Positions 55,371-64,000 of a stretch of 64,000 nucleotides of DNA are shown piece by piece. The notes under the pieces are model-generated. The model was not told the origin of the DNA and made no database searches. It saw only the letters and a program-made list of their open reading frames with translations. The stretch comes from Neocallimastix lanati (nom. inval.) (Eukaryota > Neocallimastigomycota > Neocallimastigomycetes > Neocallimastigales > Neocallimastigaceae). The DNA lies in NCBI GenBank assembly GCA_016946835.1, contig JACVTC010000085.1:124001-188000 (forward strand), in the 5' to 3' direction. How positions within the stretch are numbered: the stretch's first letter is position 1; every line of letters starts with the position of its first letter. Made by a program: the position numbers and the translations under genes.

Positions 55371-56608
55371 GACTTATTGTTATTATTAATATTATTGATA
55401 CTAAGCTTTCCTTCTTCTTCCATTATGGCTAATTCACGATAAGAATATGGACAATCTTGTAATTTATGTCCGAATTGATTGCATTTAAAACATTTTAATG
55501 TTTTACTATTATTATTAATATAATTGTTATTATTGACATTATTATAATTATTATTTTTAGCTTGTTTATTCAAATTCCTATCATTGTTTACATTGTTTGT
55601 GAGGAATCTTTCATTATTAATATTATTATTGCTATTACTATTATATCTCGTATTATTGAAGTTATTAGTTTTATTAAGATTATTATCATTTTTCAAATAA
55701 TTATTATTGAAATTGTTCCTATAGTAACTGTCATAATTATTAAAATTATTATTATAATAATTGTTATAAGGGTCATATTGAGAATTGTTATTGTTTAATC
55801 CGTGATTAAATCGGTTATTGTATTCATTATTATTATAAAGATTAGAATAAGTATTATAATAATTATTATACTTTCTATTATATCTATAATTCATATTTCC
55901 ATTGTTATTAGGAATATTAAAGGATTTATTATTAGTATAAAGGACAGGATTTATGTTATTATCAAAAGTGTCATAATAAGGATTATTGTGTAAGAAATTA
56001 AAAGGAGAGCTATTGGGCATATAATAAGGATTGTATTGAAAACTATTATTTTCATTTCCCAGAGCCATTATTATGTTATTCGGAATGTTTGGTGCTTCAG
56101 TTGCATTTTCGGCTAATTCAGCAATTTGGAGTGCCTCTTCAAGTGTATCTGGTTGAGCAGTAATTACTTGAGTTCTGGCAAAAGGTCTACTTGATATAGA
56201 ATTACAATAATCTTTAATTGTGATAAATTCCTGGGATTCAGGGTTTAATGAATTATGTAAGTTATTATATCTCCAATTAAAATCCCTAATAGTTTCGTTT
56301 CTTCTTATTTTGAGTGCCTTTAAATTAAAGCATTTTTCTTGTTGGGTAACCACCAGATAATCTTCAATAGCAGTTTTCATTTCGTTAATATTGGGATAAG
56401 TAACATCATCACCATCTATAGTCTTAAGGTCTTCGAGTATACCCTTAAGACGTCCCTGAACGCACTCTTTTGCCCACGCGAAAATCCTTTTTGGTTCCTC
56501 AATGTTAGAAAGTTCCATAATTCTTTGGAACTCCTCGGCCCAACTTTCTATATCCCTATCATGATTTCCTAATCTAGGAACCATACGGGAAATTTTACTG
56601 ATTTTCAT
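55361..56608 (-). CDS. Gypsy Gag (415 aa) with zinc knuckle
   Basis: Intact frame from ATG 56608 to TAA 55361. The N-terminal 180 residues resemble retrotransposon capsids: WAEEFQRIMELSNIEEPKRI, EMKTAIEDYLVVTQQEKC, NETIRDFNWRYNNLHNSL. Residues about 190-370 are Asn/Tyr-rich low complexity. A CCHC knuckle CFKCNQFGHKLQDCP lies near residue 375-390. Gag forms the particle and binds RNA. The last codons overlap the frameshift signal that produces Gag-Pol. It is related to the decayed gag at 38676-39865. Confidence 0.93.
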   Translation of the reverse strand: MKISKISRMVPRLGNHDRDIESWAEEFQRIMELSNIEEPKRIFAWAKECVQGRLKGILEDLKTIDGDDVTYPNINEMKTAIEDYLVVTQQEKCFNLKALKIRRNETIRDFNWRYNNLHNSLNPESQEFITIKDYCNSISSRPFARTQVITAQPDTLEEALQIAELAENATEAPNIPNNIIMALGNENNSFQYNPYYMPNSSPFNFLHNNPYYDTFDNNINPVLYTNNKSFNIPNNNGNMNYRYNRKYNNYYNTYSNLYNNNEYNNRFNHGLNNNNSQYDPYNNYYNNNFNNYDSYYRNNFNNNYLKNDNNLNKTNNFNNTRYNSNSNNNINNERFLTNNVNNDRNLNKQAKNNNYNNVNNNNYINNNSKTLKCFKCNQFGHKLQDCPYSYRELAIMEEEGKLSINNINNNNKSLN

Positions 56609-56771
56609 CTTAAAATAAAAAATTTTTTTTTTTTATAAATAAAAGTTATTTAATAATATAAAATTGAGAAAAATATATATATATATTATAAAAAGGTTAT
56701 TTAATAATATAAAATTGAATATATATATATTTTTTATAAAAAAAATATTAATAATATAAAATTGAGAAAAA

Positions 56772-56812
<41 letters not shown>

Positions 56813-57212
56813 TATATATAAAAATAATTATTTAATGATATAAAAATAAAAAATTTTATTATTATTTTTTTTTTTTTTTTTTTTTTTTTAATAAAAATAT
56901 TATTTAAAAATATAAAGATTGTGTAACAATATCTTATGCCACACAAAATATTTTTATGAGAAAACTAATAAAAAAAATTTTTTTTTTTTTTTTTTTTTTT
57001 ATAAAAAATATAAACGAAAAGATTTAATAAAAAAGTAAATTTAAAATAAGTTTCCTCTGAAACTTTTACAAAAGTAATAAAAATAATAAATTTAAGTTTC
57101 CTCTGAAACTTCTTTAAAAAAAATAAAATCTTTGTTTCCTCTGAAACAAAATATAAAAAAATCTATTATTTATAATATTAATTTATGTGTTTATTTCATA
57201 TTTTTGTGTGTG
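56609..57212 (-). other. Gypsy 5' leader with homopolymer runs and three hairpins
   Basis: Several A or T runs of 15-40 bases lie between 56620 and 57000. Then three hairpins with the same loop occur: AAGTTTC-CTCT-GAAACTT at 57048-57065 and 57094-57111, and TTTGTTTC-CTCT-GAAACAAA at 57131-57150. The outer pairs of the third differ in a compensatory way. Confidence 0.8.
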
Positions 57213-57230
57213 CGCCCGGATTCTCCACCA
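57213..57230 (-). promoter_or_regulatory. Gypsy primer binding site (tRNA 3'-end type)
   Basis: Minus-strand TGGTGGAGAATCCGGGCG, five bases inside the LTR. Starts TGG as expected for a CCA-ending tRNA. The tRNA was not identified. Confidence 0.75.
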
Positions 57231-57235
57231 ATTTC

Positions 57236-57813
57236 TGATATGGGCACAGATCACACACAATATTTTAAAAACACAATATTAAATATTATAAATAAATTTT
57301 ATTAGTTTAAAAATATTTTATAAATTTTTATTTTATTTTATTGTCGTCCTTTTTCAAAAGAAAGAAAATTTCTTCCTTTTATAGTTTTTTACATGAATCT
57401 TGAATTGAACAATAACATATATATTTATTTATATTATTCTATTATGAATGTTATTTTAATATTAATATATTTTAAAATTAACCTATTCTAAAGTATCTAT
57501 TTTAAAATATAGTTTATAATTATTAATGATTTATTTATATTTAAAATTTTAACTATCTATTCTAATAATGTTTTAATTTATCAATTAATATATAATTTAA
57601 TATTCTTGTAAATTATTAATATTATATTCTCATAAAGTTTATTATTGTAAAAAGAATACAGAAAATAATAATCTATTTTATAGAAAATAATAAAAATAAT
57701 AGTTAGTATTGTCAATCGATTTAATTTTATACAGAATTAAATATTTCTGTATTTATTTTATTAAAAACAATTTATAGATAATTATTTTTATTATAAATAA
57801 TTTTATTATAAAT

Positions 57814-57874
<61 letters not shown>

Positions 57875-57989
57875 TATTATAACTATTTTAATTTTAAATA
57901 ATTTCATTATTATAAACATTTTATATTTTTTTCTTTTTATCATTTTTATGTATGCTTATTTGAGGTAAATAAGCTAGTTCCGGATCACA
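57236..57989 (-). repeat. Gypsy 5' LTR (G8), about 754 bp
   Basis: Plus-strand start TGATATGGGCACAG beside the primer site; end CCGGATCACA near 57987-57989. Contains a T-run of about 60 bases (57809-57872) and a TATA-like CTTTTATAG near 57375. The right part is repeated at 37716-38126. The matching 3' LTR is absent because the element is cut at 52532. Confidence 0.75.
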
Positions 57990-58069
57990 ATTGGTAGACT
58001 CGGGGTTGATTCTTATGGATTTAAAATCAAGCAGGGGGGAACGGGTATTACCCTGCTTTGATTTTAACA
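57990..58069. other. Strong GC-containing hairpin next to the LTR
   Basis: TTAAAATCAAGCAGGG (58021-58036) pairs with CCCTGCTTTGATTTTAA (58051-58067), 16 bp with one bulge and a 14-base loop. It is isolated in AT-rich DNA. Both strands read through it, but I recognise no protein. Confidence 0.7.
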
Positions 58070-59013
58070 AAAGAAAAAAAAAAATTCTTTTTATTAAAAA
58101 GTATTTATTATTTATTAATATAAAAATTTTATTTTTGAAGTACACATATTTAATTTTTAAGAAATATTTACAATATTTATATTTTTTTATGAATTTAAAG
58201 TATAATTAGTCGTTTATAATTTAAGTAATTTTATAGAATTATTGAATTAATTTTATATCAATAATTCATTTTTGTTTTAATTTTTATAAATATAATAATA
58301 TAATATTCAAATATAATTTAATTAAAAATAATTATAAAATAAATATATAGAAAATAGCTTTTACTATTTTCTTTGATATTTTTAAGTTAAATAAATTGTT
58401 TTTAAAGATTAATATAATAAATTTAATAATCTTTAATTATTTTAAATAATACTTGTAATTATTTTCAAAAATAAAATAAAATTTTTATAATATTTAATTA
58501 ATAAATTTGATAATATTTAAATAATAATTTTTATAATAAGTAATAATTTTTAATAATAATTTTTAATAATAAATTTAATTAATAATCTTAATATTTTATA
58601 ATAATATTTAATAGTTATAATAAATAAATTTTTATAGTAATATTTAATAATTTTAATAATTTTATAATATTAATAGTTTATAATAATTTTTATAATAATA
58701 TTTAATTAATAATTTTAATAATTTTATAATAATTTTTATAATAATATTTAATTAATAATTTTAATAATTTAGTATCTTAAAAGTATAATTTTAATATTTA
58801 CAATTGTATTTTAATATATACATATATTTAATAATATAACAATAAAGTAATTAATTAAAATTTATTTACATTATTTACAAGTTAAAATTAATTTATATCA
58901 AAATAAATTAAATTTACAATGAGGTTTAGGTTATGAAGAATATAGGAAAGTACAATTTAGTAAAGAATTATTAATAATAAAATAAAGGTTATTAATTCAT
59001 TCTTTACCACAAT
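58070..59013. other. Gene-free AT-rich stretch
   Basis: Repeats of AATAATTTTTATAATAATATT type at 58480-58760. A short less AT-biased block (AGGTTTAGGTTATGAAGAAT) lies near 58922. No gene. Confidence 0.65.
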
Positions 59014-60325
59014 TGATACGGGCTGGGGTTGAAACACTAAGATATTCAAAACAAAAAAAAAAAATAAATATTAACACATAACTATAAAAATAAATTTGGA
59101 AACAAGAAAAAAAATTAAATTTTAAAATATTCTTTATTTAAATTTAAAATTAAAATTATTTGTTCCAAGTATTAAAAAGAAAGAAATTTATTCTTCTTTT
59201 TATACTTTTATTTTAATACATTTTATTTATTATTAATATATTCTTTATAAAAAAACTATTATAACTATTTTATTTTAATTTTTAACTATTATTTTAAATT
59301 ATTTTTTTAAAAAAAAAAAAATAACATTTATTAAATTAAAATATAAAAAATTAATTTGGAGCTTGTATCACGAAGGGCATTCCGGGCGGTAGCTTCTTCT
59401 TGATATTGTTATTCAGAGAGAGAATTATACAGAATTGATATTTTCTGTATTTTAGATCATTTTTATTATTGGAATTCTTCTGTATTTTAGTTCATTTTTA
59501 TTTTAATAAAGATTTAATTTATTTTTAATTTTTGTTTTATTTTTAGTTTATTTCAAAGGTTTTAAAAAATATTATACAGAAACTTATAATTCTGTATTTT
59601 ACATCAAATATTTATTGAAATAGGTTTTTATTATTCTTAATATAAAAATAAGAATTAGTAATGATTTAAATATTATATAATTTTTAATAAGAATATTTAG
59701 TAATAATTTTTATTATATTTAATATTAATAAAATATTTAATAATTATTTTTATTAGATTTGATATTAATAAAAGATTTTAATAAGAATATTTAATAATAA
59801 TTTTTATTATATTTAATATTAATAAAAGAATTTTATAAGAATATTTAATAATAATTTTTATTATAAAAGATTTTAATAAGAATATTTAATAATAATTTTT
59901 ATTATATTTGATATTAATAAAAGATTTTAATAAGAATATTTAATAATAATTTTTATTAGATTTGATATAATAAAAGAATTTTATAAGAATATTTAATAAT
60001 AATTTTTATTATAAAAGAAATTTATAAGAATATTTAATAATAATTTTTATTATATTTAATATTAATAAAAGAATTTTATAAGAATATTTAATAATAATTT
60101 TTATTATATTTAATATTAATAAAGGAAATTTATAAGAATATTTAATAATAATTTTTATTATATTTAATATTAATAAAAGAAATTTATAAGAATATTTAAT
60201 AATAATTTTTATTATATTTGATATTAATAAAAGATTTTAATAAGAATATTTAATAATAATTTTATTTTATTATTATTAAGAGTATTTAATAGGAAATACA
60301 AGGTATTTAGTGACACCCCGTATCA
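59014..60325 (+). mobile_element. Repeat family G4, copy 2, uninterrupted (1.3 kb)
   Basis: TGATACGGGCTGGGG to GACACCCCGTATCA. CAAT flanks both sides (59010-59013, 60326-60329). It contains CGAAGGGCATTCCGGGCGG near 59370, also in copy 1. It has no coding capacity and inserted next to the end of the gypsy LTR at 60330. Confidence 0.82.
59690..60270 (+). repeat. ~54-bp tandem repeat array in G4
   Basis: About ten units built from AAGAATATTTAATAATAATT, TTTATTATATTTGATATTAA and TAAAAGATTTTAAT, with unit-length variation. The same units occur at 41170-41276, 46331-46611, 47379-47480 and inverted at 35510-35700. Confidence 0.85.
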
Positions 60326-60329
60326 CAAT

Positions 60330-60564
60330 TGATAAATTTTAGAAATTATCTTAATTTTAATATAGAATTAAAAAGTGATAATTTCAATTTATTTTAATAA
60401 TAACTGTATAAGTTATTTATGAATTAAAAATGTTTTATTAAAAATAACACTAAAAATTTGGTTTATTAGAACACTTGTTTTCTAATATTTTATTTTATAA
60501 ATCTTTTATTAAAATTTATTAAACATTATAAAAATTAAAAGTGATTATTAAAATTATAAAATTA

Positions 60565-60595
<31 letters not shown>

Positions 60596-61104
60596 TTTAC
60601 ATGAAATATTTACAAGTATTTATATTTTTCTTTAAAATTAAACTATTTATAATTTATAAATAAAAAGAATAATTAAATAAAATAAAAGTAATAAAATTAA
60701 TAATAAAATAAATAATTAATAATAAAATAAATAAATTTGTTTATTATAAAAATAATTAAAAATATTTTGTTATTTAAATTAATAAATTTTGTTATTATAA
60801 AATTATTATTTAATTATAAAATTAATTATAAAAATTATTATAAAACTAATTATTAAAAATTAATTATTTTATTTTAAATTTAATCTTAATATTTTTATTT
60901 TGAAAAATATATAATATTTCTTTCATATCTGAGTATTAATGTAATTTTTAAGTGTAATTTATTTGTTTTATTTAATTAATTAATTAATTAATTTTTAAAT
61001 TTTTTTTTTTTTTATTTTATTAAATTATTATTAAACTTGGCTAAGGTTAGTTTCGATTTTATGTATAATATATTTTTAAGATTTATTAATTTTGTTATTT
61101 ATCA
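60330..61104 (-). repeat. Gypsy 3' LTR (775 bp)
   Basis: Plus-strand ends TGATAAAT and ATTTATCA are inverted repeats. Minus-strand GCCGAGGAAT (61105-61114) just after the pol stop is the polypurine tract. Confidence 0.8.
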
Positions 61105-61116
61105 ATTCCTCGGCGG

Positions 61117-64000
61117 TTAAGATTGAACTTCGTCCCTTGAAGTTAATTCTTTTTCTGGAATGATATAAGGAAAAACATTTTTAATATGTACATTTCGATC
61201 AAGAAGTTTTCCTGTTTGAGGATCTTCGAGGACAACTGTATTGAATTTTTGTTTGTTAACTACTTTATATGGTCCATAAAAGTAAGGATTTAATTTACTT
61301 CTTCCAATTAATCTTATCATCACGTAATCTCCGGGTTTATAATTTTTCTTTAGTGATTTCGATAGTCCAATGCGATGTTCCCAATATTGATTTGCGTAAT
61401 CCGAATATTCTGTTGCTTGTTTCACCCAATTCTGATGTCTTAGGAATCTTCTAAAAATATATTCTTCATCTGTTTCATTTGGATCTTTGTAAATATCTGG
61501 AAACATTACTTCTAATGGCCAGGTGTCTTTTCTCCCATAAAGTAATTCAAAGCTGCTAAATTTTGTTTTGGAATTTTTTGTTGTTCTAAGAGCCCAAAGT
61601 GCGGATGGTAAATATTCATCCCATTCACTTTCGTTTTCAATTAAGAGTCTTAGAATTTTCTCTACTTCTCTATTACGGTTTTCAATCATACCATTTGATT
61701 CTGGATGATGTGGAGATACAAAGTGCACCCATGACCCATAAAGATCGATCATCATTTTAGTAATATCTGATGCGAACGAACTTCCATTATCTGTAACAAT
61801 TATTTCTGGAGGACCATGTCTTGATATAACTTCAGTTAAAAATTTTATAACTTCTTCAGTCTTTGTGTTTGGAATGGCTTTAGCTTCAACCCATTTTGTG
61901 AAGTAGTCAACCAATGTAATAATATACATATTTCCATTTTTAGTAATTGGAAGAGGACCAATCGTATCAAGTCCAACACGAGTAAATGGTTGTTCAACTG
62001 GTGTTACATTATCTGCAGTGTTTTTTGGGATTGGTTTTGGTCTACAAAGTTGACATTTTCTGCAAGATTTGATCCACATCCTAACGTCATTCCAAATGCC
62101 GGGCCAATAATATGAATTTAGTATTCTGTTTACAGTTTTTTCGGCTCCTTCATGTCCTACAGAATGAGCACGATTAATTATATCCTTTTTGTCTTCATCA
62201 CGGTAGATAACTTTTAAATAAGTATCATCTTTCTTATAATATAAGATGTTATCAACAACTTGATAATTCTTAGTGAAGTATTTGATTATTCCTTCTGGTA
62301 GGTTTAAATCTTTTGGATTAAGATCAGCTAAAATTGTATTAATACATTTTATAATATCTTCGCTGTCTTTTGAAGGTAGTCTTGAAAGAGCGTCTGCGAA
62401 AACATTTTTCTTTCCTTTTTCATATTTTAGTTCAATTTTATATTTGTTAAATTCTTCTATCCAACGCATGTGTCTTCCTTTATTTGGAATAGTATTTTTG
62501 TAAAATCCTAAGAGTGGTTTATGATCCGTAATGAATATAGTTGGTTTCTTGTTACTAATTAAGTACTGACGGAATTTTTGGATTGCGTAATTAATAGCCA
62601 AACCTTCAAGATCAGTTACAGAGTAATTTCTTTCTGGAGGTGATAAAGTACGACTTACACAACAAATTGGGTGTTCCAATTTGTCTTCCTCCACCTGTAA
62701 GAGGACAGCACCGATACCTTGAGTAGAGGCGTCTGTTCTAACTATAAATTCTTTATCAAAGTCAGGATAACATAATATAGGGTCAGACAATAAACAGTGA
62801 CGTATGTCTTCAAAAGCTTCATTACGATCAGAAGTCCATATATATGGTTGATTTTTCTTAAGTAGTTTAAAAAGAGAGTCAGCTCTTATAGAGAAATTTT
62901 GTATAAATTTTCTGTAATAACTAGCAAGACCAAGGAAAGACCTGAGTTCATTAACATTTTTGGGAGCTTCCCAAAGGGCTATACTTTGAACTTTAGAAGG
63001 AACAGTTTTTAAACCATTAGGGGTAAGAACATGACCTAAGACTTCAATTGATTCTTGGAAAAATTTGCATTTTTGAAGATTGAGGGAGAGATTATACTTG
63101 GAGAATATTTCAAATACTTGTTTTAAATGTTCAAGATGTTCTTCAATAGAAGTAGAATATACAACTATGTCATCGATGTAAACGAATAAGCATTTACCAA
63201 TGAGGGGTAAAAGGATTCTGTTCATCTCCCTTTGAAAGGTAGCGGGAGCATTAGTTAAACCGAAAGGCATAACAACAAAATTATAGTTTCCAAATTTTGT
63301 TGTGAAAGAAGTTTTTTCGATATCTCTGGGATTCATTGGGATTTGGTGATAACCCGAATATAAGTCAAGGGCTGAAAATATTTTAGCACCTCTAACTGAA
63401 GAGACAAGTTCATCGATGAAAGGGAGTGCATATGAATCTTTAATAGTGATTTCATTAAGCCTTCTGTAATCTATACATAGTCTCCATTTCCCATTTTTCT
63501 TTCTGACTAATAAAACAGGAAATGACCAAGGGGAATGGGAGGGAATAATTAAGCCTTTATTAAGTAAGGATATAATTTCTTCTTTTAGAATATCAGAATG
63601 CTCTTTTGATAATTTATAAGGTTTTAGCTTAATAGGTTTTTCAGTAGTAGTAATTATTGAATGTGGTTCAAGGTTAGCAGTTGTTAGCTGACTTAGTGAT
63701 GTTGCCATACAGTTTTTGTATTGATTAATAAGACTTTCAAATTTTGATTTAACTTTATCTGGAACAGAATTGAGAATTTCGTTTAAGGTAGAGTTAAATT
63801 CATGAATTTCTTCATCTTCTTTAGATACATAAATAGCATTCATTAAGGGAATATTATTCGTATTATTTGAGTTAATTATCTGGATTATCTTTTTAAGACC
63901 TTTTCTTGTTTTCTGATATATGAAATCATCATCTGGATCAATAAGTAATCTATATTTCTTTTGGATACTTCTTCCAAAAATAATATCAAAGTATGGATTA
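61117..64000 (-). CDS. Gypsy pol, open to the window edge: protease end, RT, RNase H, integrase
   Basis: The frame is open from the right edge to TAA 61117; ATG 63843 is internal. The edge part (NPYFDIIFGRS) is probably the protease end. RT has PSHSPWSFPVLLVRKKNGKW, the catalytic SALDLYSGYHQI, VMPFGLTNAPATFQ and YIDDIVVYS. RNase H has IVRTDASTQGIGAVLLQ, FITDHKPL and ADALSRLP. Integrase has HEGAEKTVNRILNSYYWP with CRKCQLC, then LDTIGPLP, VTDNGSSFAS and HHPESNGMIENRNREV. The C-terminus has a GPY-type module (YFYGPYKVV) and no chromodomain. All catalytic residues are present, making this the best candidate for an active element here. Confidence 0.96.
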   Translation of the reverse strand, partial: NPYFDIIFGRSIQKKYRLLIDPDDDFIYQKTRKGLKKIIQIINSNNTNNIPLMNAIYVSKEDEEIHEFNSTLNEILNSVPDKVKSKFESLINQYKNCMATSLSQLTTANLEPHSIITTTEKPIKLKPYKLSKEHSDILKEEIISLLNKGLIIPSHSPWSFPVLLVRKKNGKWRLCIDYRRLNEITIKDSYALPFIDELVSSVRGAKIFSALDLYSGYHQIPMNPRDIEKTSFTTKFGNYNFVVMPFGLTNAPATFQREMNRILLPLIGKCLFVYIDDIVVYSTSIEEHLEHLKQVFEIFSKYNLSLNLQKCKFFQESIEVLGHVLTPNGLKTVPSKVQSIALWEAPKNVNELRSFLGLASYYRKFIQNFSIRADSLFKLLKKNQPYIWTSDRNEAFEDIRHCLLSDPILCYPDFDKEFIVRTDASTQGIGAVLLQVEEDKLEHPICCVSRTLSPPERNYSVTDLEGLAINYAIQKFRQYLISNKKPTIFITDHKPLLGFYKNTIPNKGRHMRWIEEFNKYKIELKYEKGKKNVFADALSRLPSKDSEDIIKCINTILADLNPKDLNLPEGIIKYFTKNYQVVDNILYYKKDDTYLKVIYRDEDKKDIINRAHSVGHEGAEKTVNRILNSYYWPGIWNDVRMWIKSCRKCQLCRPKPIPKNTADNVTPVEQPFTRVGLDTIGPLPITKNGNMYIITLVDYFTKWVEAKAIPNTKTEEVIKFLTEVISRHGPPEIIVTDNGSSFASDITKMMIDLYGSWVHFVSPHHPESNGMIENRNREVEKILRLLIENESEWDEYLPSALWALRTTKNSKTKFSSFELLYGRKDTWPLEVMFPDIYKDPNETDEEYIFRRFLRHQNWVKQATEYSDYANQYWEHRIGLSKSLKKNYKPGDYVMIRLIGRSKLNPYFYGPYKVVNKQKFNTVVLEDPQTGKLLDRNVHIKNVFPYIIPEKELTSRDEVQS

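Noticed and set aside
55562-55993. Ile-rich plus-strand frames under the gypsy gag.
   Set aside because: They are antisense shadows of the Asn/Tyr-rich gag segment.
57921-58209. Frames on both strands across the 58-kb hairpin as genes.
   Set aside because: Both read through an inverted repeat and then poly-A/T-derived Lys/Phe runs; no domain or conserved motif was recognised.

Overview
The window is a retrotransposon graveyard in an extremely AT-rich eukaryotic genome. I found no intact host gene. Base composition, homopolymer and Asn-codon runs, chromodomain Ty3/gypsy elements, many Ty1/copia elements and remnants of an amino-acid permease suggest an early-diverging fungus, for example an anaerobic gut fungus. 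That placement is inference; another very AT-rich protist or fungus is possible.

Left part (1-15 kb): the 5' end of a minus-strand copia element, remnants of plus-strand copia elements, a pseudogene of an Asn/Ser-rich protein split by a solo LTR with perfect target-site duplication (TSD), and a decayed minus-strand copia element. Fragments of one amino-acid transporter gene lie in inverted orientation at 7.4 and 15.3-15.9 kb. Middle (16-23.6 kb): an almost complete chromovirus with two 771-bp LTRs and a 5-bp TSD, nested in another LTR that sits in the transporter pseudogene. At 24.8-30.1 kb is a copia element with both LTRs but an eroded interior. At 30.7-34.4 kb copia coding sequence switches abruptly to the 3' end of a chromodomain gypsy element. 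From 34.7 kb onward nested LTRs dominate: a copia element with paired LTRs (41277-46330), solo LTRs with TSDs, a decayed gypsy gag, a gypsy element with gag and pol in different frames (52.5-58.0 kb) and an open gypsy pol running off the right edge (61.1-64.0 kb).

The most interesting signals are in the RNA. (1) Copia elements here have primer sites complementary to the D and anticodon arms of tRNA-Lys(CUU), implying half-tRNA priming. (2) Their 5' leaders carry arrays of short hairpins whose stems show compensatory changes; an unrelated gypsy leader has its own set of three hairpins. (3) The chromovirus has an 11-nt primer site complementary to a promoter-proximal LTR motif, as in Tf1-type self-priming. 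(4) The 55-kb gypsy element joins gag to pol with a textbook -1 frameshift site: UUUAAAC, an 8-nt spacer and a GC-rich hairpin. (5) Several elements carry a hairpin directly before the polypurine tract.

Elements work through the usual parts: gag (capsid, zinc knuckle), protease, reverse transcriptase, RNase H and integrase, expressed from LTR promoters. Most copies are broken by frameshifts, nonsense changes or lost catalytic residues. All coordinates and homology calls were made by eye.
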